From the NCBI GenBank assembly GCA_002305725.1, contig DBQM01000056.1, positions 77,746-102,695 of the forward strand: DNA of 24,950 nucleotides, given 5' to 3'. Position 1 is the stretch's first letter. Every line of letters begins with the position of its first letter. Origin of the DNA: Ruminococcus sp. UBA1394. GTDB lineage: Bacteria > Bacillota > Clostridia > Oscillospirales > Ruminococcaceae. The translations under genes and the position numbers were made by a program. Below, in pieces: positions 7,858-15,159 of this stretch. The notes beneath the pieces are model-generated. The model ran no database searches. It had not been told where the DNA came from and saw only the letters and a program-made list of their open reading frames with translations.

Positions 7858-9823
7858 CAGCATCAGACCGGACGACTGTCTGAAAGAACAGATTCTCAAA
7901 GCGGCTGAGGAAAATGATGTTGTGACAGTTATAAAGCGTCCTGTTTTCGTGCCTGTTATGATTGCACTTCTGCTTTGTCTGAATGTCGGAATGGTGGCAA
8001 AGCTTGTGATTTTTAATAAGTCCCAGGTGAATATGTCAGAATTCAGGGCGAGGACCAGCATGAGCAGTGCGGCGGATATTGATTCGGAAATGAATGAACT
8101 GCAAAAGGAACTGGAAGCACAGGAAGCTGAAAAACAGCTGGAAGAGGAAGAAAAACTTAAAATGCAGCAGGAACTGGAAGCTGCCAACAAGGAAAAGCAG
8201 GCAATGGGATTTGAGGCTGCAAAGGCAGAATTTCTCGAATTCCTTGAAAGCAATAAAAGTCATGTATATACTGAAATGGAAATTTTGGGTGATTATGTAT
8301 ATCTGCAGGGAATGACTCCTGCATATCTTCTTGACGATATGGCATATCAGGAGAGTGAAAACAATAATTACCGCAGATATGTTTATGTGGTGGATTATAC
8401 CTCTAAAAGCGACCATGAATTTACGGAAGTCGACTATGCCATGACAAATTATGAATTTATTATAGGCTATGACGGCGAGGGGTTTGAGCCGGACAATATT
8501 GTCAGCATAACAAAGTCAAAGGCAGAACCGACAAATGTAACAGAGGATATGATTCAGTCTGCACTTGAAAGAGTAAACAGCGATGAATCAAAGAAAAAAA
8601 TAACTGCGCTTGGTCAGCAGAAAATTGATGAATTTGAAAAAGCAGGGGAGTCTGAGAGCGATTATACAATAAGCAACTGCTATTGTCTTTTTAAAAATTC
8701 CCAGGATTCTCCTCAGATAGTTTTCGAGATAATAGAATCAGTACTCTGCTATGACGGAAACTGGGAGAATATTGAGTTTTATGTTGACGAAAACGGTGAA
8801 GATGTGACCTACTCTGTTGAGCACTCCTCCCGAAGCTACTGGAACGAAACCGCTTATTCGCCGTACAAAGGCTATCCAAAGACTGTGATCGTTCCCGATG
8901 TAACAGGAATGTCTGTACAGGAGGCGCAGGAAGCAATTGAGGCAGCCGGACTGAAAGTAAGTTCAAGATATTATGAGGCACCGACGGATATTGATTTTGA
9001 ATTTAATAATGTGTTTGAAACGTATCCGCAGCCGGGAACAGCTGTCGCCAGCGGTACAGATGTCGAACTGAGAGTTTACGCAAGAATGATGCCGGCTCTT
9101 TATAATTATCCTCTTGACAGCGCAAAGGAAATACTTGAAAAAATGGGGCTGAAAGTCAAGCTTGAATATGTGGAAGGTGTTGACCCCGACAGCAATGACC
9201 TGTATGTCAGCCATTTCTCACCGTATCAGTATACAGCAGTGGAAGAGGGCGAGGAGGTAACGCTTTATATTGCCAACCCCGACACAACTAATGTTGCTGA
9301 CCTTATAGGCTGTGCGATAAATCTTGATGAGAACAGCTTTGATTACAGAAAGATATATACAGCAGAGGAAACACAGGAAGTTTTGGCGGATTTTGAAAAG
9401 TATGACATCGAAGGTTCTCTTTATCTGGGTACTTACGGATATTATAACTATAATGATATTGTATTCTACGGAAAATATTACGGGAAGTATTTCCTTTTTG
9501 AAGCGTTCAGTTCCAATTCTGAATATACGAATTCTGTTCCTTTACTGCACTGCGGTTCGGAAGAACCGGATATCAGCGAATGTGTGAAATCTGATGTTTA
9601 CAGTAAGTTAAATGCAGAGGTTTCAGATATTGCAGGAAATAAAAAAATATCAACTGAAAATCCGGCTGACGGTTCACCAGATACTTTCATAATGGAAGCA
9701 AATTATATGCTCAGTTACACATCAGAAGACGGCAGAGAAATAAAAGCTTATTTTGCTACTGAGAACGGATATATTGTGTATATTTATGTTACAGATAAAG
9801 AAGTCTATTTTTATGAAAATTAA
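7826..9823 (+). CDS. Single-pass membrane protein with two extracytoplasmic PASTA domains; probable anti-sigma factor
   Basis: A 665-residue protein. About 37 N-terminal residues are predicted cytoplasmic (DLYRSIDSIRPDDCLKEQI), then one membrane helix at about 38-63, a Glu/Lys/Gln-rich coiled coil at about 86-135, an unassigned region to about 350, two PASTA-like repeats (about 353-418, with VIVPDVTGMSVQEAQEAIE; and 422-483, with PLDSAKEILEKMGL), and an unassigned C-terminal 180 residues. PASTA domains bind peptidoglycan or beta-lactams in kinases and penicillin-binding proteins. The 32-bp overlap with the ECF gene and the short cytoplasmic tail suggest an anti-sigma factor with a wall-sensing ectodomain. 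No zinc anti-sigma HxxxCxxC motif is seen, so the sigma-binding role rests on context. The ATG at 7826 and the GTG at 7823 both fit the GGAGG at 7812. Confidence 0.85.
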   Translation: MKKTDLYRSIDSIRPDDCLKEQILKAAEENDVVTVIKRPVFVPVMIALLLCLNVGMVAKLVIFNKSQVNMSEFRARTSMSSAADIDSEMNELQKELEAQEAEKQLEEEEKLKMQQELEAANKEKQAMGFEAAKAEFLEFLESNKSHVYTEMEILGDYVYLQGMTPAYLLDDMAYQESENNNYRRYVYVVDYTSKSDHEFTEVDYAMTNYEFIIGYDGEGFEPDNIVSITKSKAEPTNVTEDMIQSALERVNSDESKKKITALGQQKIDEFEKAGESESDYTISNCYCLFKNSQDSPQIVFEIIESVLCYDGNWENIEFYVDENGEDVTYSVEHSSRSYWNETAYSPYKGYPKTVIVPDVTGMSVQEAQEAIEAAGLKVSSRYYEAPTDIDFEFNNVFETYPQPGTAVASGTDVELRVYARMMPALYNYPLDSAKEILEKMGLKVKLEYVEGVDPDSNDLYVSHFSPYQYTAVEEGEEVTLYIANPDTTNVADLIGCAINLDENSFDYRKIYTAEETQEVLADFEKYDIEGSLYLGTYGYYNYNDIVFYGKYYGKYFLFEAFSSNSEYTNSVPLLHCGSEEPDISECVKSDVYSKLNAEVSDIAGNKKISTENPADGSPDTFIMEANYMLSYTSEDGREIKAYFATENGYIVYIYVTDKEVYFYEN

Positions 9824-9845
9824 TGTGTGTAGAAAAATTTATATA

Positions 9846-9883
9846 AATAAAAAAGCGGAGCAGGAATTGAATCCTGTTCCGCT
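9846..9883 (-). terminator. Intrinsic terminator of rpoD (probably bidirectional)
   Basis: A 12-bp stem (AGCGGAGCAGGA with TCCTGTTCCGCT, one G-U pair) and 6-nt loop at 9854-9883. On the minus strand it is followed by TTTTTTATTTAT, an ideal end for the dgt-dnaG-rpoD transcript. On the plus strand the tail TTAATTTA is weaker but may still end the PASTA-protein transcript. Confidence 0.85.
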
Positions 9884-9891
9884 TAATTTAT

Positions 9892-9941
9892 GACCTGTTT
9901 TCATAAGATATGTGTGCGCATACGCTTGTGAATACAGGTTC
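9892..9941. mobile_element. Short MITE relic (terminal halves only)
   Basis: About 50 bp with imperfect terminal inverted repeats (GACCTGTTTTCA ... TACAGGTTC). The left end, with CATAAGATATGTGTGCG, aligns to the left end of the 162-bp element at 17254 (CATAGGAAATGTGTGCG), and the right end also matches. It looks like an internally deleted copy. It lies in the 3' untranslated region of rpoD, before the terminator. Confidence 0.6.
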
Positions 9942-9958
9942 TTGTATGTAGTCAAAGA

Positions 9959-11044
9959 TTAGTCAAGGAAATCTTTGACTTTTTTACTTCTGCTCGGGTG
10001 TCTGAGTTTTCTCAGCGCCTTTGCCTCAATCTGTCTGATACGCTCTCTTGTAACGTCAAATTCCTTGCCCACTTCTTCAAGAGTTCTTGAACGTCCGTCC
10101 TCCAGACCGAAACGCAGCTTTAATACCTTTGCCTCTCTGTCAGTAAGGGTTGAAAGTACGTCGTTGAGCTGTTCTTTCAGCAGTATAAGTGACGCAGCCT
10201 CTGCCGGTGCCGGAGCGTCGTCGTCCGGAATGAAGTCGCCGAGGTGGCTGTCCTCCTCCTCACCGATAGGAGTTTCCAGCGAAACAGGGTCCTGCGCAAT
10301 TCGCATAATTTCTCTTACTCTCTCAACAGGCATATCCAGCTTTTCTGCGATTTCGTCTGCTGTCGGGTCGTGACCGTTTTCATGGAGCAGCTGGCTTGAA
10401 ACCTTTTTAACCTTTGTGATAGTTTCAACCATGTGTACTGGTATTCTGATAGTTCTTGCCTGGTCTGCAATGGCTCTTGTGATAGCCTGACGAATCCACC
10501 ATGTAGCATAGGTGGAGAACTTGAATCCCTTTGTGTAGTCAAACTTTTCAATAGCCTTGATAAGACCGAGGTTGCCCTCCTGGATAAGGTCAAGGAACTG
10601 CATACCTCTGCCCACATATTTTTTTGCGATACTTACAACAAGACGGAGGTTTGCCTCAGAAAGACGTTTTTTAGCGTATGAATCGCCCTGTGACATTCTC
10701 TGGGCAAGTTCGATTTCCTCTTCTGCACTCAGCAGAGGAACACGTCCGATTTCCTTGAGGTAGATTTTTACAGGGTCATCAATTGCAATACCCTCGGTTG
10801 AAAGCGCCATTTCAAGGTCATCGCCCATTGATGAATCAAGACCGATTTTAAGGTCAGTATCAGTTGAAAAATCGTCAACTATTTCGATATTATTGCTTGC
10901 ACAGTTATCATAAAACGTGTCCATCTGGTCCACGTCAAAATCAAGCTCTTCCAGTGCGTCGGTTATCTCCTTGGTTGAAAGCTTGCCGTTTGCTTTTCCC
11001 TTTTCGATAAGGTTTTCAATAGTTGTTTTTTTGTCCATTAACAT
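9959..11044 (-). CDS. rpoD: Primary sigma factor RpoD/SigA
   Basis: Housekeeping sigma-70 factor of 361 residues. It has an N-terminal region 1.1-like acidic domain, region 1.2 (DDPVKIYLKEIGRVPLLS), region 2 (RLVVSIAKKYVGRGMQFLDLIQEGN and the -10-recognising YATWWIRQAITRAIADQ), region 3, and region 4.2 with the -35-binding helix-turn-helix (TLEEVGKEFDVTRERIRQIE). The compact size, without the long non-conserved insert of E. coli RpoD, fits Firmicutes SigA. The frame runs to a TTG at 11062, but the ATG at 11044 has GGAG seven bases upstream and is preferred; another ATG two codons on is possible. It is the last gene of dgt-dnaG-rpoD, 61 bp after dnaG, and ends at a strong terminator. Confidence 0.97.
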   Translation of the reverse strand: MLMDKKTTIENLIEKGKANGKLSTKEITDALEELDFDVDQMDTFYDNCASNNIEIVDDFSTDTDLKIGLDSSMGDDLEMALSTEGIAIDDPVKIYLKEIGRVPLLSAEEEIELAQRMSQGDSYAKKRLSEANLRLVVSIAKKYVGRGMQFLDLIQEGNLGLIKAIEKFDYTKGFKFSTYATWWIRQAITRAIADQARTIRIPVHMVETITKVKKVSSQLLHENGHDPTADEIAEKLDMPVERVREIMRIAQDPVSLETPIGEEEDSHLGDFIPDDDAPAPAEAASLILLKEQLNDVLSTLTDREAKVLKLRFGLEDGRSRTLEEVGKEFDVTRERIRQIEAKALRKLRHPSRSKKVKDFLD

Positions 11045-11105
11045 AAAAACGCTCCATTCCAAGCCGATAACTCCGGCTTTTTATTTTAGAGTCCTAAACA
11101 GGCTC

Positions 11106-12851
11106 CTATCTTTTTGATTTTATAATGTTCAGCAGGTCATCATCTGACAGCTGATTATTATTTTTATTTAAAGGATTATTTTTATAATCCAGAAGTATTT
11201 TTATACAGTCGTCAAGTCCCTTTTCGGTTACTGCAATTTCCTTGCTTTTAACCTCTATTCCGGCTATTCTTCCCATTTCTTCGTCATTAAATGCATCAGA
11301 AAACATGGAAAGGGAAAATGACTGATTTTCCGGTATTTTTTCACAGTATCTGACAAAAACACGCCGGTAAAATTCTGTTATAAAGCAGTCGGGGGTAAGC
11401 TTCGCTGCGACTTTTTCTGTAAAGTCCGGATTGCGGAAAATACAGGCGAGTATGCTTTCCTCTGCCTTGACTTCTCTGAGCGCCGAGGATTTTTCCGGTA
11501 CAAGTGAATCGGAGTAAAACGGCTTTGAGCGAATCGCCTGCCACTCCTTTTTCTTTTCAACATTGTGGCTTTTGCGTATCTCACTGCTTATCTGCGCTCT
11601 GAGAATATCAATGCTTATATCGTTTTCCTTTGAGATTTTTGAGATATATACATCACGTTCCAGCGCATTGGAAATCTGTGAAAGCACTTTTACAGTCCTT
11701 TTCAGAAAGTCAACACGTCCTGCTGCTGTATCAAGGTCAAGACCTGTTTTGCACTTTTCAAGCTCAAAATTTATTGCACCTTCGGAGTTGTCCAGCAGCA
11801 TTTTGTAACGCTGTGCACCGAATTTTTTGATGTATTCGTCCGGGTCCTTGGCGCCCTCCATTTTGATTATTTTAGTTGTTATTCCTGCGTCGCCCAGCAG
11901 ATTTATTGCTTTCTGTGTGGCTTTCTGACCTGCGCCGTCGCTGTCATAGGAAATAATGACTTCGTCAGCATAGGTTTTCATAATCCTTGCCTGTTCGGGA
12001 GTAAGCGCAGTGCCGAGAGTTGCAACTACGTTTTCAAATCCCGCCTGGTTTATGGAAATAACGTCCATATACCCTTCCGCAAGAATCAGCTTTTTTACAG
12101 GCGCATTTTTGGCAAAGTTAAGGGAAAAAAGATTGCGGCTTTTCCTGAACACCGCAGTGTCGCTTGTGTTGAGGTATTTCGGGACGCTGTCGTCAAGAAC
12201 ACGTCCGCCGAAAGCAATAACGTTTCCTCTTAAATCAATTATGGGAAATATCACACGGTTGCGGAATGTGTCATAGACATTTTTCTCATTCCGGCTGATA
12301 CTTCTTACCCCTGCGGCAATCATTTCCTTGTCGGTATACCCCAGTGAAAGAAGATGATTTCTGAGTCCGTCCCAGCTTGGGGGAGCAAAGCCCAGACCGT
12401 ATTTCTTTATGGTTTCCGGTTTCAGACCTCGTGATACAAAATACTGAAGCCCCCGTTTATCAGTTCCGGAAACAAGCTGCCGGAAATAATAATTTGCTGT
12501 TTCACGGTTTATGCCGTAAATGCGCTTTTTCAGTTCTGCGGCGGAATTGTCTGCCGAATTTTCCGGCACTTCAAGACCGCCTCTTTGTGCCAGCAGGCGT
12601 ACCGCCTCGATATAATTTAAATTCTCAATCCTCTTAATAAAGGTTATGACATCTCCGCCGGCGCCGCAGCCGAAACAGTAAAAGCTCTGAGTGTCTGTAT
12701 ATACATGAAACGACGGCGTCTTTTCGGAATGAAACGGACACAATGCAACATGGTCGTGTCCGCTTCGTTTAAGGCTTGTATAGCTGCCGATAACTGTATC
12801 TATGGGGTTTGCAGTTTTAAGCTGATATAAAAATTCTTCGGGGAGCGGCAT
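11106..12851 (-). CDS. dnaG: DNA primase
   Basis: Synthesises RNA primers at the replication fork. It has 581 residues in the usual order: an N-terminal CHC2 zinc finger with ligands C38, H41, C59 and C62 (ALCPFHSEKTPSFHV ... YCFGCGAGGD); the catalytic core from about residue 115 (ISRNEKNVYDTFRNRVIFPI ... VIAFGGRVL); the TOPRIM fold at about 250-345, with LILAEGYMDVI and the metal-binding YDSDGAG; then a helicase-binding C-terminal domain that is weakly conserved. An AGGTG ribosome site five to six bases upstream supports the start. It begins 8 bp after dgt and precedes rpoD, the macromolecular-synthesis arrangement common in clostridia. Confidence 0.97.
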   Translation of the reverse strand: MPLPEEFLYQLKTANPIDTVIGSYTSLKRSGHDHVALCPFHSEKTPSFHVYTDTQSFYCFGCGAGGDVITFIKRIENLNYIEAVRLLAQRGGLEVPENSADNSAAELKKRIYGINRETANYYFRQLVSGTDKRGLQYFVSRGLKPETIKKYGLGFAPPSWDGLRNHLLSLGYTDKEMIAAGVRSISRNEKNVYDTFRNRVIFPIIDLRGNVIAFGGRVLDDSVPKYLNTSDTAVFRKSRNLFSLNFAKNAPVKKLILAEGYMDVISINQAGFENVVATLGTALTPEQARIMKTYADEVIISYDSDGAGQKATQKAINLLGDAGITTKIIKMEGAKDPDEYIKKFGAQRYKMLLDNSEGAINFELEKCKTGLDLDTAAGRVDFLKRTVKVLSQISNALERDVYISKISKENDISIDILRAQISSEIRKSHNVEKKKEWQAIRSKPFYSDSLVPEKSSALREVKAEESILACIFRNPDFTEKVAAKLTPDCFITEFYRRVFVRYCEKIPENQSFSLSMFSDAFNDEEMGRIAGIEVKSKEIAVTEKGLDDCIKILLDYKNNPLNKNNNQLSDDDLLNIIKSKR

Positions 12852-12859
12852 TTTTTCAC

Positions 12860-13852
12860 CTACTTCCAGAAATGCGGTACAAACAGTTCGTTAAAAAGGT
12901 CAACTGCATAACCGTCGCTCATGCCGGATATATAATCACATACTGCCCTGTCGCAGTCAAATCTGCGGAGAATTTTTATGTATTCCTCAGGGAGTTTTTC
13001 GGGGTGTTTTTTAAAATACTCGTAAAGCTTTTCCACAAGCTGTTTAGCCTTTTTTTCCTCCGTTTTTGCAGCGGAGTGAGTATAAACGTGTTCAAACATA
13101 AATGAACGCAGCTCGTCGTGAGCTTTTTTGACATCATTTGTCATGCGTATCTCGTCAGCGCCGTTTTCAATTATAGAACTTATGAGAGTTGTTATCCTCT
13201 GGGACTTTGTTTTTCCCAGAACCTTTACCGGATATTCCGGCAAATCGGAATTTTTCAGTATTCCAGCCCGGACTGCGTCCTCGATGTCATGATTTATGTA
13301 TGCAATCTTGTCGGACAGCCTTACAACGTTTCCCTCGGCTGTAGCCGCATGAGATTCCGAAGAATGACAGGCAATACCGTTTTTGACCTCGTATGTAAGA
13401 TTCAGTCCCTCGCCGTCCTTTTCTATATAGTCCACAACTCGCACGCTTTGCAGGTAGTGCTTGTAGCCGTAGGGACAGATTTCGTCAAGGATTGCCTCGC
13501 CGGAGTGGCCGAAAGGGGAGTGTCCCAGATCGTGTCCGAGAGCGATAGCCTCTGTTAAGTCTTCGTTAAGGCGCAGGGCACGGGCAATAGTCCTTGCGAT
13601 TTGTGATACTTCAAGGGTGTGGGTCAGGCGGGTCCTGTAATGGTCGCCCACAGGGGAGAGAAAAACCTGTGTTTTACGCTTTAAGCGTCTGAAAGAATTA
13701 CAGTGGAGGATTCTGTCCCGGTCACGCTGAAACTCTGTTCTGTAGGGACACTTTTCTTCGTATCTGACACGTTTTCCGTTGCCGGAGGACGTGCAGGCGT
13801 AGGGACTGAGCGTTGTCAGCTCAAGAATTTCCGTTTGTTCTCTAACAGTCAT
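12860..13852 (-). CDS. dgt: Deoxyguanosinetriphosphate triphosphohydrolase-like protein (HD domain)
   Basis: HD-superfamily dNTP triphosphohydrolase of the short Dgt-like class (330 aa), expected to cleave dNTPs to nucleoside and triphosphate. Motifs are EFQRDRDRILHCNSFRRLKRKTQVF near the N-terminus, RLTHTLEVSQIARTIARAL (first metal-ligand His), the HD core ALGHDLGHSPFGHSGE, and a later KIAYINHDIEDA with the third-ligand Asp. The frame could start at 13894 or 13861. The ATG at 13852 gives MTVREQTEILELTTLSPYA, the common family start, with GGGGG 10 bases away, and is preferred with moderate certainty. It is first in the dgt-dnaG-rpoD operon; such a dNTP-pool enzyme is a frequent partner of dnaG in Firmicutes. 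Confidence 0.92.
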   Translation of the reverse strand: MTVREQTEILELTTLSPYACTSSGNGKRVRYEEKCPYRTEFQRDRDRILHCNSFRRLKRKTQVFLSPVGDHYRTRLTHTLEVSQIARTIARALRLNEDLTEAIALGHDLGHSPFGHSGEAILDEICPYGYKHYLQSVRVVDYIEKDGEGLNLTYEVKNGIACHSSESHAATAEGNVVRLSDKIAYINHDIEDAVRAGILKNSDLPEYPVKVLGKTKSQRITTLISSIIENGADEIRMTNDVKKAHDELRSFMFEHVYTHSAAKTEEKKAKQLVEKLYEYFKKHPEKLPEEYIKILRRFDCDRAVCDYISGMSDGYAVDLFNELFVPHFWK

Positions 13853-13907
13853 AGCTATCATTCCCCCAATATCCTGAAAGTATTCAGCATACATTTATAC
13901 ATTTTCC

Positions 13908-13936
13908 ATTATAACAAAAAAAATCACTTTTTTCAA
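13908..13936 (-). promoter_or_regulatory. Predicted sigma-A promoter of dgt-dnaG-rpoD, overlapping the upstream terminator
   Basis: On the minus strand TTGAAA (13931-13936), 17-bp spacer, perfect TATAAT (13908-13913). The -35 falls in the loop and 3'-side arm of the terminator palindrome at 13918-13946, so termination and re-initiation share DNA. Confidence 0.75.
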
Positions 13937-13946
13937 GTGATTTTTT
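13916..13946 (-). terminator. Intrinsic terminator of the GNAT gene
   Basis: A perfect 12-bp palindrome, AAAAAATCACTT / AAGTGATTTTTT, with a 5-nt loop; U-rich tails arise in either direction. It follows the GNAT stop by 70 bp. The stem core AATCACTT/AAGTGATT is shared with the two cassettes upstream of GNAT and VOC. Confidence 0.8.
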
Positions 13947-14016
13947 GAAATTTCAGATATTGTACAAGAATACGGTGGATTTTATAGTCTGTTTTGGGGA
14001 GTTTAGGCAAATCTCA

Positions 14017-14508
14017 TTATAATAAACAATAATACGGACAAATATCTTCATACCGTCCGTCTTTCATCCGAAATCCCTTTGGAATTGTACCTAACTGAAT
14101 AAAACCCAGACGTTCATACAAATGTCTGGCATGAATATTAGATGCTACAACCGCATTAAACTGTAATATTCCGAAACCATGCAGACGAGCTTGTTCCATA
14201 CAATTCAGAACTAATTTTTCACCAGTATGTAATCCTCTGCTTTCCTCAGTAACAGCATAACTTGCATTACATATATGACCACATCGACCAATATTGTTTG
14301 GGTGGAGTATGTAAAGACCATGGATTTTTTCTGAATCTGTATCAATTGCAACTGCGCTGTGGGTCTGAGAAGCAAAAAATTCACTTCCGGTTTCAAAAGT
14401 TAAAAGCTCCTCCTGAGGAAAAGCAATCCCTTCCTCCACAATCTCATTCCATATCTGAATCATTTCAGATATGTCTGTTTCTTTATATGGTCTTACAATT
14501 ATATTCAT
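14017..14508 (-). CDS. GNAT-family N-acetyltransferase
   Basis: A 163-residue, single-domain GCN5-related acetyltransferase using acetyl-CoA. It has the family pattern: an N-terminal strand MNIIVRPYKETDISEMIQIWNEI, a central strand with ICNASYAV, the acetyl-CoA motif region TEESRGLHTGEKLVLNCMEQA (a variant of the usual R/Q-x-x-G-x-G/A), and a C-terminal NIHARHLYERLGFIQLG, the common N-x-x-x-x-x-Y-E-x-x-G-F ending. The substrate cannot be told from sequence. It has its own terminator-promoter cassette upstream and a GAGG ribosome site. It sits between housekeeping genes as a stand-alone unit, as does the neighbouring VOC gene, so both may be later insertions (inference). Confidence 0.9.
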   Translation of the reverse strand: MNIIVRPYKETDISEMIQIWNEIVEEGIAFPQEELLTFETGSEFFASQTHSAVAIDTDSEKIHGLYILHPNNIGRCGHICNASYAVTEESRGLHTGEKLVLNCMEQARLHGFGILQFNAVVASNIHARHLYERLGFIQLGTIPKGFRMKDGRYEDICPYYCLL

Positions 14509-14547
14509 ATTTACGCCTCAATAATGTCAGAATTGGATTTCCGTTTA

Positions 14548-14576
14548 ATTATAACATCACACCAAAAATATGTCAA
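14548..14576 (-). promoter_or_regulatory. Predicted strong sigma-A promoter of the GNAT gene
   Basis: On the minus strand perfect TTGACA (14571-14576), 17 bp, perfect TATAAT (14548-14553). The -35 begins one base after the T-tract of the terminator just upstream. Confidence 0.85.
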
Positions 14577-14577
14577 C

Positions 14578-14614
14578 AAAAAATCACTCCCGATAACAAG
14601 TACCGGAAGTGATT
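14578..14614 (-). terminator. Intrinsic terminator of the VOC gene
   Basis: Arms AATCACTTCC (14605-14614) and GGGAGTGATT (14582-14591), a 13-nt loop, then six T residues on the minus strand. It starts 7 bp after the VOC stop codon. Confidence 0.85.
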
Positions 14615-14620
14615 GAAATT

Positions 14621-15022
14621 TCATCTCTCAAACGGCTTATTAAACGAACCAATTTCTATCAGATTTCCCTCCGGGTCTGCAATATAGCATGTTCTCTGAC
14701 CCCACGGTTCTGTTGTCGGCTCAAGTATCGGTACTGCGCCTTTGCTGACAGCAGCGTTAAACTCTTTGTCAACCTCCTCAAATGTATCCACATAAAGAGC
14801 GATTTCTGTATGACCGTTTATGCCTTTTACATATTCATATTTCCGGCTTGTCATATCTTCAAAATCTTTTCTTCCGTAAAGCAGGAACAGTGTGCCGTCT
14901 TTCACCAGATACACATTTGAGGTGTCTTCATTTTCCCTGATTTCAAACCCAAGCACGTCCCTGTAGAAACGAATCATAGCTGCCATATCGTTTACAAACA
15001 GTCCGAATCCGTCTAATCTCAT
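14621..15022 (-). CDS. VOC-family (glyoxalase/bleomycin-resistance-like) protein
   Basis: A 133-residue protein made of two beta-alpha-beta-beta-beta units of the vicinal oxygen chelate superfamily: unit one MRLDGFGLFVNDMAAMIRFYRDVLGFEIR, unit two TEIALYVDTFEEVDKEFNAAVSKG ending in RTCYIADPEGNLIEIGSF. The last motif carries the usual C-terminal metal-ligand Glu. The first strand has GFGLFV where glyoxalase I has a metal-binding His, so a classical glyoxalase site is incomplete. Substrate and role are unknown. A GGAGGA ribosome site is seven bases upstream. It is monocistronic between two copies of the 67-bp terminator-promoter cassette. Confidence 0.88.
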   Translation of the reverse strand: MRLDGFGLFVNDMAAMIRFYRDVLGFEIRENEDTSNVYLVKDGTLFLLYGRKDFEDMTSRKYEYVKGINGHTEIALYVDTFEEVDKEFNAAVSKGAVPILEPTTEPWGQRTCYIADPEGNLIEIGSFNKPFER

Positions 15023-15061
15023 ATAAAACTCCTCCGAAAATTTTCATAAAATATATGTCTG

Positions 15062-15090
15062 ATTATAACATCATACGCAAAATAAGTCAA
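15062..15090 (-). promoter_or_regulatory. Predicted strong sigma-A promoter of the VOC gene
   Basis: On the minus strand TTGACT (15085-15090), 17 bp, perfect TATAAT (15062-15067). It is part of cassette copy 2. Confidence 0.85.
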
Positions 15091-15091
15091 C

Positions 15092-15128
15092 AAAAAATCA
15101 CTCCCGATAACAAGTACCGGAAGTGACT
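15092..15128 (-). terminator. Intrinsic terminator of gdhA
   Basis: Arms AGTCACTTCC (15119-15128) and GGGAGTGATT (15096-15105), closed by two G-U pairs, then six T residues on the minus strand, 31 bp after the gdhA stop codon. Confidence 0.85.
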
Positions 15129-15159
15129 TTAAAACTTATCTTAATGCAGACAATACTTA

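Larger units (their letters stand above)
14548..14614 (-). repeat. Terminator-promoter cassette, copy 1
   Basis: A 67-bp segment holding the VOC terminator and the GNAT promoter. It matches 15062-15128 over its full length with 5 differences and no gaps, including the non-functional-looking terminator loop and promoter spacer. Confidence 0.9.
15062..15128 (-). repeat. Terminator-promoter cassette, copy 2
   Basis: A 67-bp segment holding the gdhA terminator and the VOC promoter; 62 of 67 bases equal copy 1 at 14548-14614, in the same orientation. Confidence 0.9.

Noticed and set aside
7780..8416. Antisense frames over the ECF/PASTA gene pair
   Set aside because: They mirror the Glu/Lys-rich coiled coil as Ser/Phe/Leu-rich sequence; low complexity and no start signals.
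11061..11079. Hairpin AAGCCG/CGGCTT in the dnaG-rpoD gap as a terminator
   Set aside because: The T-rich tail is on the plus strand, against the direction of the operon; on the minus strand GGAATGG follows. At most it is a processing site.
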